From assembly GCA_017305195.1 (NCBI GenBank), contig JAFKMU010000051.1:1-64000 (forward strand): a stretch of 64,000 bases of DNA, given 5' to 3'. Shown here in pieces: positions 54,104 to 63,678 of this stretch. This DNA is from Verrucomicrobiota bacterium (GTDB lineage: Bacteria > Verrucomicrobiota > Verrucomicrobiia > Chthoniobacterales > Terrimicrobiaceae). The notes under the pieces are model-generated. The model was not told where the DNA came from. It did not search any database and worked only from the letters and a program-made list of their open reading frames with translations. The position numbers and the translations under genes are program-made. How positions within the stretch are numbered: the stretch's first letter is position 1; each line of letters starts with the position of its first letter.

Positions 54104-55042
54104 ATGGTTACTGTCGCGACCGACATCGTTGAAGAGATCCTTGCCCTCAAAAAAGAGCGCAACGCCGTGATCCTGGCCCACAACTATCAGGTGGGCGAAA
54201 TCCAGGATCTGGCCGACTATGTCGGGGACTCGCTGGGATTGAGCTACCACGCCGCTGAGACCGAGGCCGAGCTGATTGTCTTCTGCGGCGTTCACTTCAT
54301 GGGAGAGACGGCCAAGATCGTCAATCCCACGAAGACTGTCGTCATCCCCGATATGGATGCCGGATGTTCGCTCTCGGACTCCTGCCCTGCCGACAAGCTC
54401 GAAGCCTTCCTCCAGGAGCACAAGGAGAAGAACTACTACGTCATCGCCTACATCAACTGTAGCGCGGGCGTGAAGGCTCTCGCCGACGTGATCGTCACCA
54501 GCGGCAACGCGCTCAAGATCGTCGAGAGCGCGCCAAAGGATCGCAACATCCTCTTCGTTCCCGACCAGAATCTCGGCTCGTGGGTGATGGAAAAGACCGG
54601 TCGCAAGATGGATCTCTGGCAGGGCAATTGCTACGTCCATGTCGAGTTCACCCGCGACAGCATCAACAAGATCCGCGCGGAATATCCCGGCGCGGAAGTC
54701 GTCGCGCACCCGGAATGCACCTACGCCGTCCGCATGCTGGCCGACGAGGTCTGCTCGACGGAGAAGATGCTTTCCTACTGCCGCGACAGCAAGGCCGACA
54801 GCTTCATCATCGTCACGGAGAGCGGTATGCTGCACCGCCTGCGCCGTGAGGTTCCGGGCAAGACGTTCATCGCCGGCCCGACCGAGCTTTGCGCCTGCAA
54901 CGACTGCCGGTACATGAAGCTCAACACCCTCGAGAAGCTGAGGGACTGCCTCGACTACCGCAGCCCCGAGATCATCATCCCGGAAGACATCCGCGTAAAG
55001 GCGGAGCGCTCCGTGCGGCGGATGCTTGAGCTAAGCCGTTAG
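54104..55042 (+). CDS. nadA: Quinolinate synthase
   Basis: NadA condenses iminoaspartate with dihydroxyacetone phosphate to quinolinate in NAD synthesis. The protein is 312 residues. AVILAHNYQVGEIQDLADYV, VFCGVHFMGETAKIVNPTKT, DMDAGCSLSDSCPADKL, YINCSAGVKALADV, PDQNLGSWV, VVAHPECTYAVRMLADEV and FIAGPTELCACNDCRYMKLN are all typical. The 4Fe-4S ligands are among the cysteines of VFCGVHF, HPECTYAV and CACNDC. The 3' end overlaps the convergent cusA gene by four bases. Confidence 0.96.
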   Translation: MVTVATDIVEEILALKKERNAVILAHNYQVGEIQDLADYVGDSLGLSYHAAETEAELIVFCGVHFMGETAKIVNPTKTVVIPDMDAGCSLSDSCPADKLEAFLQEHKEKNYYVIAYINCSAGVKALADVIVTSGNALKIVESAPKDRNILFVPDQNLGSWVMEKTGRKMDLWQGNCYVHVEFTRDSINKIRAEYPGAEVVAHPECTYAVRMLADEVCSTEKMLSYCRDSKADSFIIVTESGMLHRLRREVPGKTFIAGPTELCACNDCRYMKLNTLEKLRDCLDYRSPEIIIPEDIRVKAERSVRRMLELSR

Positions 55043-58000
55043 CTTTCGATCATCCGGCCTTTCAGTTCCCGTCGGCGAATCCAGTAAAAGATCACCGGCG
55101 TGACCACGAGCACGTGGAGCAGGCTGCTCACCATGCCGCCGATCACGGGCGTGGCCAGTGGCTTCATCACCTCGGCTCCCGTTTTCGCGCTCCACATGAT
55201 GGGCAGGAGACTGGCCACCACCGTCGCGACGGTCATCACTTTTGGCCGGAGGCGGAGCATCGCGCCTTCCAGCACGGATGCCTTGAGATCGCTGAGTGAG
55301 AAGCTCGCTCCCCTCTCCTCCATGCGGCGCTTCAGCGCCTCCTCCAGGTAAACGACCATCACCACGCCAGTCTGGATCGCCGTGCCAAAGAGCGCGATGT
55401 AGCCGATCCACACCGCGACGCTGAAATTGTACCCGAGCATGTACTGGAGCGCCACACCGCCCGTAAGCGCGAAGGGCACAGCCAGCAGAACGTGCGAGGC
55501 TTCTAAAGGCGAGCGAAACACCACGGTGAGAAGCATGAAGATGATGAGCAGCACGCCCGGAATGATCATCGTCAATGTGCGCTGGGCGCTAAGCTGATTC
55601 TCGTATTGCCCGCTCCACTTGATCGTCACTCCCGGCGGGAGTTGAATCTTCTCCGCAATCCGTTGCTGCACCTCCTTGACGAATCCGCCCAGGTCGCGGC
55701 CCTGCACGTTGGTTTGCACAAAGACCCGCAGCAGGCCGTCCTCGCTGGCGATCTCGCTGGGGCCTGAAGCGCGAACGATCTTCGCCACCTGGCCGAGAGG
55801 CACGCTGCCCCCGCCCGGGCGAGGCACGAGGATGTTGCCAAGATTTTCAATATCATCGCGCTCTCCCCGATCCAGCCGAAGCTGAATCGGATAACGCTCT
55901 CTCCCTTCAATGGTCGTGCTGACATTGAGACCGCCGATCCCAATCTCCACCACATCCATCACCTCGCGAATATTGAGTCCATACCTAGCCATGGCAAAGC
56001 GGTCGGGGATGACCTCGACATAAGGCTTGCCCTGAACCCTCGACGCCGCCACTCCGACAGCACCTGGGATTTTCCGCACAAGGTCCTCCACCTGAAAGGC
56101 CGTGCGCTGGAGAACGTCGAGATCCGAGCCGAGAATCTTGATTCCGACCTGGGCGCGAATGCCCGTGCTGAGCATGAGGATGCGATTCTCAATGGGTTGG
56201 AGGAAACCAGGGACGTATCCCGGAATGACGCTAAGTTTTTCACTCAGCTCCGAGACGATCTTTTCCTTCGTCATGCCGGGCCGCCATTGTTCCTGCGGCT
56301 TGAGCATGATGGTTGTCTCGATCATTTCCACCGGAGCCGGATCAGTCGCCGACTCGGCACGACCGAGCTTGCCCGCCGCAGACTCCACCTCGGGAACAGA
56401 CCTGATCACGCGATCCTGCCACGACATCACGCGCTTCACCTCGGTCAGCGACGTGCTCGGCAGCAGGACAGGCATGAAGAGGAGACTACCCTCCTTGAGC
56501 GGCGGCATGAATTCACTGCCAATCCGGGAGGCGAGAAACAGAGCCCCGACCAGCAGCGCGAAGGCGAGCATTATCACGGTCCTGCCATGATGGAGCGCCC
56601 AACCAAGCACCGGACGGTATAGCCCCATGAGAAATCGCATGACGACGTTTTCCTTTTCCGCGTGGAATGGCCCCCGGACCAGCCAGGTGCAAAGCACTGG
56701 CACGAGCGTAACACCGAGCAGGGTTGCGCCAACCATGGCGAAGGTCTTCGTAAAAGCCAGCGGATGGAAGAGCTTCCCCTCCTGCCCCGTCAGGGCAAAG
56801 ACCGGCAGGAAGGCGAGAATGATGACCGCCATCGCGAAGAAGATGGGCCGCCCCACCTGATGCGCTGCGGTCCGTGTGACCTCCAGCGTTTCCAGGGCCG
56901 TGAGACGGACGCCCTTTTTGCGTTCCGCCTCCTCACAATGCCGCAGGACATTTTCCGTCATCACAATACCCGCGTCGACTAACACGCCGATGGCGATGGC
57001 GATGCCCGCCAGCGACATGATGTTTGAGCTGATCCCGAATTCCTTCATCAGGATGAATGAGATCAATATCGAGATCGGCAGCGGCAGCGTGACGATCAGG
57101 ATGCTGCGGAAGTGCCAGAGGAAAATAATGTGTGCCAGCGTGACCAGGATGATTTCTTCCAGGAGCGCATGTTTGAGCGTGTCGATCGTGCGCTCGATCA
57201 AGCCGCTGCGATCGTAGAATGGCACGATGCTGACGCCCTTCGGGAGCGACGGCGCGATCTGCGCGATCTTTTCCTTCACACGTTCGATGACGCGCATGGC
57301 GTTCTCGCCAGTGCGCATGATCACGATGCCGCCGACGACTTCCTTGCCATCGACATCGAGCGCGCCACGGCGAAAATCTCCACCGAGCGACACCTCGGCG
57401 ATGTCCTGGATGGTGATCGGCAGCCCGTTCACCGTTCGCACCTCCACCTGCTTCAGGTCATCGACGGAATGCACGAGCCCGATGCCGCGCACGACGAACT
57501 CCATGCCATTCTCCTCAACGACCTTGCCACCGACATTGAGGTTGCTGTTCGTCAGCGCATCCATCACCTCGCGCAGGCTCACGCCTGCCGCGCGCATCTT
57601 GCCGGAATCCACCGTCACCTGATACTGGCGCACGAACCCACCCACGCTCGCCACCTCGGCGACCCCATCGACGGCCGCAAGCTGGTACCGGACAAAAAAG
57701 TCCTGCACCGCGCGAAGCGCGCCGAGATCATAGCCGCCGTCCGGAGCCCTGTCGGGATCAACCTTCAGGTAATACTGATACACCCAGCCAAGGCCGGTCG
57801 CGTCGGGGCCGAGCCGGGGAGTCACCCCAGACGGCAGAAGTTCCTGAAGAAAACTCAGTCGCTCCAGGACGCGAGTTCGGGCGAAGTAATTATCCACCCC
57901 ATCCTCGAAGACCACGGTGAGCAACGAGAAGCCAAACATTGACTGCGCCCGCACCTCCTTCACTCCCGCCAAACCTTGCAGGTTGGTCGAAAGCGGATAG

Positions 58001-58221
58001 GTCACCTGATCCTCCACCTCCTGCGGACTGCGCCCCGCCCAGTCTGCCGTCACGATGACCTGATTTTCACTCAGGTCCGGAATCGCGTCCACCGGGGTGG
58101 TGCGCAGAGCGCGCACTCCCAGAGCGACAACGATGAGTACCGTACAGGCGACGATGAAGCGATTGTTGAGCGACCAGTCGATGAGCCAGCCGATGGCTCC
58201 GCGAGATTCCCGCGCGCTCAT
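55039..58221 (-). CDS. cusA: CusA-type RND heavy-metal efflux pump
   Basis: The protein is 1060 residues from the ATG at 58221, which overlaps the cusB stop (ATGA). HME-RND signatures are present: NNRFIVACTVLIVVALGVRA at the first helix, PDLSENQVIVTADWAGRSPQ, GVTPRLGPDATGLGWVYQYY, IAIAIGVLVDAGIVMTENVL for the proton-relay region, and GSEFMPPLKEGSLLFMPVLL. Methionine-rich periplasmic loops (SVTRVMSW-like, MLSTGIRAQVGIKIL) would bind Cu+ or Ag+. It sits in the inner membrane with CusB. No TolC-like CusC gene is in the window. Last gene of the copper operon. Confidence 0.93.
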   Translation of the reverse strand: MSARESRGAIGWLIDWSLNNRFIVACTVLIVVALGVRALRTTPVDAIPDLSENQVIVTADWAGRSPQEVEDQVTYPLSTNLQGLAGVKEVRAQSMFGFSLLTVVFEDGVDNYFARTRVLERLSFLQELLPSGVTPRLGPDATGLGWVYQYYLKVDPDRAPDGGYDLGALRAVQDFFVRYQLAAVDGVAEVASVGGFVRQYQVTVDSGKMRAAGVSLREVMDALTNSNLNVGGKVVEENGMEFVVRGIGLVHSVDDLKQVEVRTVNGLPITIQDIAEVSLGGDFRRGALDVDGKEVVGGIVIMRTGENAMRVIERVKEKIAQIAPSLPKGVSIVPFYDRSGLIERTIDTLKHALLEEIILVTLAHIIFLWHFRSILIVTLPLPISILISFILMKEFGISSNIMSLAGIAIAIGVLVDAGIVMTENVLRHCEEAERKKGVRLTALETLEVTRTAAHQVGRPIFFAMAVIILAFLPVFALTGQEGKLFHPLAFTKTFAMVGATLLGVTLVPVLCTWLVRGPFHAEKENVVMRFLMGLYRPVLGWALHHGRTVIMLAFALLVGALFLASRIGSEFMPPLKEGSLLFMPVLLPSTSLTEVKRVMSWQDRVIRSVPEVESAAGKLGRAESATDPAPVEMIETTIMLKPQEQWRPGMTKEKIVSELSEKLSVIPGYVPGFLQPIENRILMLSTGIRAQVGIKILGSDLDVLQRTAFQVEDLVRKIPGAVGVAASRVQGKPYVEVIPDRFAMARYGLNIREVMDVVEIGIGGLNVSTTIEGRERYPIQLRLDRGERDDIENLGNILVPRPGGGSVPLGQVAKIVRASGPSEIASEDGLLRVFVQTNVQGRDLGGFVKEVQQRIAEKIQLPPGVTIKWSGQYENQLSAQRTLTMIIPGVLLIIFMLLTVVFRSPLEASHVLLAVPFALTGGVALQYMLGYNFSVAVWIGYIALFGTAIQTGVVMVVYLEEALKRRMEERGASFSLSDLKASVLEGAMLRLRPKVMTVATVVASLLPIMWSAKTGAEVMKPLATPVIGGMVSSLLHVLVVTPVIFYWIRRRELKGRMIES

Positions 58222-59855
58222 GGCTTGGCCGGAACGCCGCAACTCAGCATCGCAGCTCCGAGATAAGGGTTACGAGTATCCGGCCCACTTTGCACCCACC
58301 TTGCCTTGTTCGGCGCCCCCGGGAAACTGCCGCCAGTCATGGGACATTCCAGGATCTGCACACCCGGGTTCATGCCTGCTTTGGTAACCGCCAGCGCCAA
58401 GGCAGATCCGGCCTGACTCCACGGCAGAAAGGACTTTCTCACCTCCTCAAGGGTGCTGCCAGATGGCGCTGTCGGCACTGCCTGAACCGCCTCGATCTCA
58501 GCCATCATGGCATGTTCATGCGGCAAGGCTTTCGCCAGCTCGGGCAAAGCCTCTCCAGCGGCAACAGCCTGCCCGGGATTATCTCCCGCCAGGGCGTCAG
58601 ACACCTTGGCCAGACTTTGCAGGAATGCCGCGACTTCGACCGGAGCACCTGGCAAGACGGGAGCCGGCTCTGGCACCGACGGGCTTTCCCCGCCGCGCAA
58701 CTGAGCCTCGGCATCGATCATGAGGTTGCCATTGGAAACCACCCTGTCGCCCGCGTTCACCCCGGCGAGGATCTCCACCCTGTCGCCTGCCACGCGACCA
58801 GTTCTTACGGCACGCTGAAGGTACTTGCCGGGAGCCTCCTCCAGATAGACCACCTCGCGCCGGCCGTCGCGCAGGACTGCCGAGCGCGGCACCACGAGAC
58901 GCTCGCCCAGATCCGCGATCAGGTCGGCTTCCGCGTAGGCCCGATGCGGTAGCAAGCGCCGCAACCCATGCTGATCGCCATCGGCCCGCGGATTCTCCAC
59001 CTCAATGCGCACCTTGGTGCTGCGAGTCGCCGCGTCAAAATTCGGATCGATGAAGGTTACGACTCCCGGAAATTCCCTGCCCGGAACGGTCGGAGTCTGA
59101 ATGATCGCCTTTTCACCGATCCGGATATCCGGCAGATCGCGCTCATAGACCTCGGCGTGGAACCAGAGTTTGGCAAGGTCGCCCATTTCAAAGAGCGGCT
59201 CGCCAGTTTTGATAAACTGCCCCAGGTAGGCCTTTTTCGTCACCACCGTGCCGCTGATCGGCGCGAGAAGGTCGATGGTATAAACCGCCTCGGGCGTCTT
59301 CGCCAGGCCAGCCAGTTGCTCCGGGCTGAGTCCATACTGTACGAGCCTCTGGGCGGAGTTTCTGGCCACAGACTGATCCCCTCCCCGCATGGCGTTCTGA
59401 TATTCCCGGACGATGTAGAGCAGTTCCGGGCTATAGATGGCGGCAAGCGGCTTGCCCTTCTCGATGTACTCGCCGACATGCTGAACATACACGCGATCGA
59501 TACGCCCGTCATAAAAGGCGGCGATGACCCGATGAATATTCTCATCGTCCTCCAGGATGCCGGTGAACCGCAGGTTCTTCGTCATCATCTCCCGCTGCAC
59601 CGGCGCAGTGGCAACACTGAGCGCCGCTACGGAGGAGTCATGCAGGCTGATCAGGTTTTTATCCCCGCTCATCACCTCGTCGCCCTCATAGACCGGGACG
59701 AGCTTCATCCCGCAAATGGTGCAGTTTCCCGGCTTGTCCGAGGTGATCCACGGATGCATTGGACTCTGGTACATCTTGATCTTGCGCGTTTCCTGCGGGG
59801 CCTTGTTGCAGGCCGCCAGCAACACCGCGCATAAAAGAAGCGTGACCGTTCTCAT
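58218..59855 (-). CDS. cusB: CusB-type periplasmic adaptor with heavy-metal-binding motif
   Basis: The protein is 545 residues. The signal is a lipoprotein type ([20 protein letters not shown], Cys16). Residues 29-55 ([20 protein letters not shown]) carry the heavy-metal-binding CPMHP/CxxCGM module also seen in CopA, here with Ser in place of the first Cys. The adaptor core follows: [20 protein letters not shown] for the hairpin, [20 protein letters not shown] for the lipoyl half, and [22 protein letters not shown]-terminal extra domain ([20 protein letters not shown] ... [20 protein letters not shown]) resembles the DUF3347 metal-binding region. Overlaps copA and cusA at both ends. Confidence 0.93.
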   Translation of the reverse strand: MRTVTLLLCAVLLAACNKAPQETRKIKMYQSPMHPWITSDKPGNCTICGMKLVPVYEGDEVMSGDKNLISLHDSSVAALSVATAPVQREMMTKNLRFTGILEDDENIHRVIAAFYDGRIDRVYVQHVGEYIEKGKPLAAIYSPELLYIVREYQNAMRGGDQSVARNSAQRLVQYGLSPEQLAGLAKTPEAVYTIDLLAPISGTVVTKKAYLGQFIKTGEPLFEMGDLAKLWFHAEVYERDLPDIRIGEKAIIQTPTVPGREFPGVVTFIDPNFDAATRSTKVRIEVENPRADGDQHGLRRLLPHRAYAEADLIADLGERLVVPRSAVLRDGRREVVYLEEAPGKYLQRAVRTGRVAGDRVEILAGVNAGDRVVSNGNLMIDAEAQLRGGESPSVPEPAPVLPGAPVEVAAFLQSLAKVSDALAGDNPGQAVAAGEALPELAKALPHEHAMMAEIEAVQAVPTAPSGSTLEEVRKSFLPWSQAGSALALAVTKAGMNPGVQILECPMTGGSFPGAPNKARWVQSGPDTRNPYLGAAMLSCGVPAKP

Positions 59856-62242
59856 AGCTTGATCCTCCGCAGGCGCAGGGCGTTGGTAATGACGGACACG
59901 CTGCTCAGAGACATCGCCGCACTGGCGACGATGGGACTCAGCAGCAGGCCAAAGACGGGGTAAAGCACCCCGGCGGCAATCGGCACTCCCAGCGTATTGT
60001 AGAGAAAGGCAAAGGTGAGATTCTGCCGGATGTTCGACAGAGTCGCCTTGCTCAACGAGATCGCATTGACGATTCCCAGCAGGTCGCCTTTGACCAGCGT
60101 GATTCCCGCGCTCGCGATGGCCACGTCAGCACCCGTACCCATGGCAATACCCACGTCGGCCGCGGCCAGTCCCGGCGCATCATTGACGCCGTCTCCCGCC
60201 ATGGCGACACGATGCCCTTCCGTCTGGAGCTTCGCTATCGCATCGCGCTTACTCTCCGGCGTGACCTCGGCAATGACCGTGTCGATTTTCACCTGACCCG
60301 CGATATGACTGGCGGTATCGGCATGATCGCCCGTCAGCATGACGATCTTCAGGCCAAGCTCATGCAGCCGGGCGATAGCCTCGGCGCTCGTGGCTTTGAC
60401 CCGATCCGCAATGGCGAGAAAACCTAGAATCTTATCGCCGGATGCAACCCAGACCACCGTGCTGCCCTTTTTCCGCCAAGCCACGGCTTCCGCATCGAGC
60501 ACAGCATCGGCCTTCGCACCAACTGACTCGACGAAATCGAGGGAACCGACGGCAATCATCAAGCCATTCCATTGCCCCTGTACGCCCCCTCCCGTCACAG
60601 CGGAGAAATCCTCCGGCTCTTCGACGCTCAGGTTGCGGTTTTTGGCAGCCTCCACCACGGCACGCCCGAGCGGGTGTTCGCTTCGGGCTTCCAAGGTTGC
60701 GGCGAGCTTGAGCACATCCTCCTCCGCCTGCCCCGGGAAGGTCTTTACGGCGACAACCGCAGGCTTTCCCTCGGTAATCGTTCCCGTCTTGTCGAGGACA
60801 AGGTAATCCACCTTGCTCAAGGTTTCGAGAGCCTCGGCGTCCTTGACGAGCACGCCCATCCCCGCTCCTCTACCGACCGCCACCATGATCGACATGGGCG
60901 TGGCCAGCCCGAGCGCACAGGGGCAGGCGATGATGAGCACGGCCACGGCATTCACCACGGCAAAGGCCAGCGCGGGAGCCGGACCGACGAGCCACCAGAC
61001 GAGAAACGTCACTGCGGAAACGGCCAGAACCGCCGGGACAAACCACCCCGCCACCTGATCCGCCAGACGCTGGATCGGCGCACGACTGCGCTGCGCCTCG
61101 GCCACCATCTGCACGATGCGGGCGAGCACGGTTTCATTACCGACATGCTTCGCTTCCATGAGGAGGCTGCCACTGCCATTGATGGTACCTCCGGTTACCG
61201 CAGCCCCTTCGGATTTCTCTACTGGCAGCGACTCGCCGGTGATCATGGATTCGTCCACAGAGGAAGAACCCTCAAGGACTATGCCATCAACCGGCACACT
61301 CTCGCCCGGCCGGATGCGCAGGCGATCACCGGCCCGGACGAGGGATAAGTCAATATCCTCCTCCCCGGCGTCACCGACACGATGCGCCGTCCTGGGCGCC
61401 AGCTTGAGCAAAGCCCGGATGGCATCGCCCGTACCCGCCCGAGCGCGCAACTCCAGCACCTGACCGAGCAGCACCAGAATGATGATCACCGCCGCCGCCT
61501 CGAAATACACGATCGGCGCACCGCCGTGCCCCGCATGGCCGGGCAGCAGTCCCTGCAGCAGCAGCGAGGCGACGCTGAAAAGCCATGCCGCCCCGGTGCC
61601 CAGCGCGATAAGGGTGAACATGTTGAAATGCCGCGAAACGAGCGACCGCGCCCCCCGCTCAAAGAACGGCCAGCCGCACCAGAGGACAACCGGCGTACTG
61701 AGGACGAACTGCACCCAGGCCGACACCGTACCCGATAGAGGATGAAAGCCCGGGATATGCTCACTCATAGCGAGCAGAAACACGATCGCCGCCAGCGGCA
61801 GGCCGATCCAGAACCTGCGACGCATATCGCGTAACTCCGGGTCCTCCGCTTCCCCCGCCGACGCGGCCACCGGCTCAAGCGCCATCCCGCAGATCGGGCA
61901 GCTTCCCGGCGTCTCGCTATGCACCTCGGGATGCATCGGGCAGGTGTAACCCGTCTTCGCTCCGGGCAGCGGTACAGCCAGGTTTCGCTCCAAGGCCATC
62001 CCGCATTTCGGGCAGGCTCCGGGTTTATCCGATTCCACACCCGGGCACATCGGACAGATATACGGCGCGGCCGATGATTGCGCAGGGGCGTGGCGTGCCT
62101 TGTGCCCGCCGCAGCAGCTATGCGCCTTACGATCGGGCTCGGGGTCGTTCGTTGCGTCGGGTGGTACTGCGCTCGAAGGTTCCGTTGGCGCTGGGCGCGA
62201 CGGTTCCTTGTGACCGCAGCAATGATGCTGGTGATCGCTCAT
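59852..62242 (-). CDS. copA: Copper-translocating P1B-type ATPase
   Basis: The ATG at 62242 gives 796 residues (an in-frame TTG lies two codons before). The start is His/Cys-rich ([18 protein letters not shown]), then two metal modules, [20 protein letters not shown] (61-80) and [20 protein letters not shown] (99-118). No classical HMA GMxCxxC domain is present. Membrane helices carry the CPC motif [15 protein letters not shown]; the A-domain has TGESLPVEK, the P-domain [11 protein letters not shown], and the nucleotide domain [10 protein letters not shown] and [20 protein letters not shown]. It pumps Cu+ out of the cytoplasm. Confidence 0.95.
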   Translation of the reverse strand: MSDHQHHCCGHKEPSRPAPTEPSSAVPPDATNDPEPDRKAHSCCGGHKARHAPAQSSAAPYICPMCPGVESDKPGACPKCGMALERNLAVPLPGAKTGYTCPMHPEVHSETPGSCPICGMALEPVAASAGEAEDPELRDMRRRFWIGLPLAAIVFLLAMSEHIPGFHPLSGTVSAWVQFVLSTPVVLWCGWPFFERGARSLVSRHFNMFTLIALGTGAAWLFSVASLLLQGLLPGHAGHGGAPIVYFEAAAVIIILVLLGQVLELRARAGTGDAIRALLKLAPRTAHRVGDAGEEDIDLSLVRAGDRLRIRPGESVPVDGIVLEGSSSVDESMITGESLPVEKSEGAAVTGGTINGSGSLLMEAKHVGNETVLARIVQMVAEAQRSRAPIQRLADQVAGWFVPAVLAVSAVTFLVWWLVGPAPALAFAVVNAVAVLIIACPCALGLATPMSIMVAVGRGAGMGVLVKDAEALETLSKVDYLVLDKTGTITEGKPAVVAVKTFPGQAEEDVLKLAATLEARSEHPLGRAVVEAAKNRNLSVEEPEDFSAVTGGGVQGQWNGLMIAVGSLDFVESVGAKADAVLDAEAVAWRKKGSTVVWVASGDKILGFLAIADRVKATSAEAIARLHELGLKIVMLTGDHADTASHIAGQVKIDTVIAEVTPESKRDAIAKLQTEGHRVAMAGDGVNDAPGLAAADVGIAMGTGADVAIASAGITLVKGDLLGIVNAISLSKATLSNIRQNLTFAFLYNTLGVPIAAGVLYPVFGLLLSPIVASAAMSLSSVSVITNALRLRRIKL

Positions 62243-62323
62243 CCTCAAATCCTCGTAGGTAAGCGCCCCGGCGCGTCAATACACGCCGGGAACGCAATGA
62301 TACAGATAGTCGCCGGGCGACGG

Positions 62324-62572
62324 TTAGTGCGTCTTTCCCGCGTTATCGAGCACCTTCAGGTACTTCGCCGGGTCCTTTTCGAACGTGGCTTTGCAGTGCT
62401 CACAGCAGAGCTGGATCTCCCGGCCTTCATAGGTGAAGACGTAGGGAGCGCCCATGCCTCCGAGCTTTTCACCAGAGACGATGCAGGTCGTCAGGGGATA
62501 AGCGGGTTTGGCGTCTGCGGCCTTGAGGCCGAGCGGAGCGAGGATCGTTGCGAGTAAGGTCAGAAATTTCAT
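62324..62572 (-). CDS. Small exported YHS-like metal-binding protein
   Basis: The protein is 82 residues. The signal MKFLTLLATILAPLGLKAAD precedes a small domain with TTCIVSGEKLGGMGAPYVFT, then YEGREIQLCCEHCKATFEKD. The C-x(n)-CCxxC pattern and FEKDPAKYLKVL end resemble YHS/TRASH domains, which bind copper or other soft metals. It probably carries copper in the periplasm between CopA and CusB. It is 75 bases upstream of copA on the same strand, inside the operon. Confidence 0.8.
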   Translation of the reverse strand: MKFLTLLATILAPLGLKAADAKPAYPLTTCIVSGEKLGGMGAPYVFTYEGREIQLCCEHCKATFEKDPAKYLKVLDNAGKTH

Positions 62573-62647
62573 GTCGTTGTTTTGTTTACGCGTTGCGAGA
62601 TACCGGCCTTGCCGGATGAATACAGAGGCGTTCTGCGAGGGATCGCT

Positions 62648-63070
62648 TCAGGCAACGACATGGGGCGGCGCATGCGCAGGCATGCTCCGTTTGAAAACAA
62701 GACTGGTCCAGAGGGACAGACCGGGCGGACCGGAGGAATACTCCAGCACGACGGGAGCAGCGCCGAACTCCGGACATTCCAAAGAAATCATCGGACCAAA
62801 GTCCACAGGACCCGCCAGCAAAAGAGCCTCCGTAGCGTGCAAGGTCGCAGGAACCGGAGCGATTAGCGCCGTGCAGCAGGCGGTTGATTCCTGAACGGGA
62901 GATTTTTTGGATTCGGTATTGTGAGAGCAGCAGACGCGCTGTTCGTGATGCTTCGCAGCGGAATCGATGATCGCCGCCCAAGCACAGTGATTACTGGCCA
63001 CGAGCCACGCCAACCCGAGACAACAAAATGCCGTCAGCTTGATCAGCCGCGACTGTCGGATTGCGTTCAC
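62648..63070 (-). CDS. Cys-rich exported protein, first gene of the copper operon
   Basis: A GTG at 63070 preceded by AGGAAAAGG gives 140 residues; the longer ATG frame at 63148 is less likely. A signal-like helix (LIKLTAFCCLGLAWLVASNH, CAWA) is followed by HHEQRVCCSH and STACCTALIAP, two CC motifs. The tail (LFKRSMPAHAPPHVV) is basic. I do not recognise a family. Cysteine and histidine content and place in the operon suggest a periplasmic metal-binding or sensing role, by inference only. Confidence 0.65.
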   Translation of the reverse strand: MNAIRQSRLIKLTAFCCLGLAWLVASNHCAWAAIIDSAAKHHEQRVCCSHNTESKKSPVQESTACCTALIAPVPATLHATEALLLAGPVDFGPMISLECPEFGAAPVVLEYSSGPPGLSLWTSLVFKRSMPAHAPPHVVA

Positions 63071-63182
63071 CCTTTTCCTGTACCCCACCCCGGCATCTTT
63101 TGCAACCTGCGAGAATTTTTGACGCTCAGCCCTTTCGCCAAAAGTCATTTGAAGGTAAGTTCTCCCGAACCCTTTTCCTCCT

Positions 63183-63620
63183 ATGAAACCGCGTGTGCTT
63201 ATTGTTGACGGTCATAGCATGATTTTTCAGTGGCCCGACCTGACCCTTCAACACGCCAAGCGCGGCGTCGTCGCGCGGGAGACTCTGGTGAAAATGCTCA
63301 CCGGCCTGCAGGATAACAGCGACTGGCATGTGGCCGTGGTCTTCGACGGAACGGGAGTCAAAGCTTCCGAAGAATCCAAAGGCGACGGCATCCAGATTTT
63401 CTACTCCAAGGCCGACCAGACGGCGGACTCCATCATCGAACGTCTCACAGCCAAGTACGCCCAGGAATATGATGTCACCGTGGCGACGGATGACATCCTC
63501 GAGCGCACGACCGTCGAGAGCTTTGGCGCGACCTCCATGTCCGCCCATCAACTGCGCGAAGAAATCGACTTCGCCGGGCGGGAACTCGACCAGCGCCTGA
63601 GGCAACTGCGCCGATCCTGA
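63183..63620 (+). CDS. NYN-domain (YacP-like) RNase family protein
   Basis: The protein is 145 residues. The PIN-like NYN fold is visible: MKPRVLIVDGHSMIFQWPDL with the first Asp, then AVVFDGTGVKAS (Asp), FYSKADQTADSIIERL (Asp) and VTVATDDILER (Asp-Asp), which fit the acidic metal site. YacP (Rae1) of Bacillus is a ribosome-associated mRNA endonuclease, so RNA cleavage is likely. It is divergent from the copper operon and convergent with tsf; a terminator follows. Confidence 0.88.
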   Translation: MKPRVLIVDGHSMIFQWPDLTLQHAKRGVVARETLVKMLTGLQDNSDWHVAVVFDGTGVKASEESKGDGIQIFYSKADQTADSIIERLTAKYAQEYDVTVATDDILERTTVESFGATSMSAHQLREEIDFAGRELDQRLRQLRRS

Positions 63621-63621
63621 C

Positions 63622-63660
63622 AAAGAAAAAGGCGCTCCCCGACGAATCGGGAAGCGCCTT
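63622..63660 (-). terminator. Terminator between the NYN and tsf genes
   Basis: AAGGCGCT pairs with AGCGCCTT around an inner CCCGA/TCGGG stem. The A run before it (63622-63630) gives TTTTTCTTTG on the minus strand, so it mainly ends tsf transcripts. Confidence 0.85.
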
Positions 63661-63678
63661 GAAAGACAACAGCGAGTC

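Noticed and set aside
55039-58221. cusA operon as recently acquired with the tRNA-Asn element
   Set aside because: It is more than 50 kb from the integrase with ordinary housekeeping genes between and no element ends near it.
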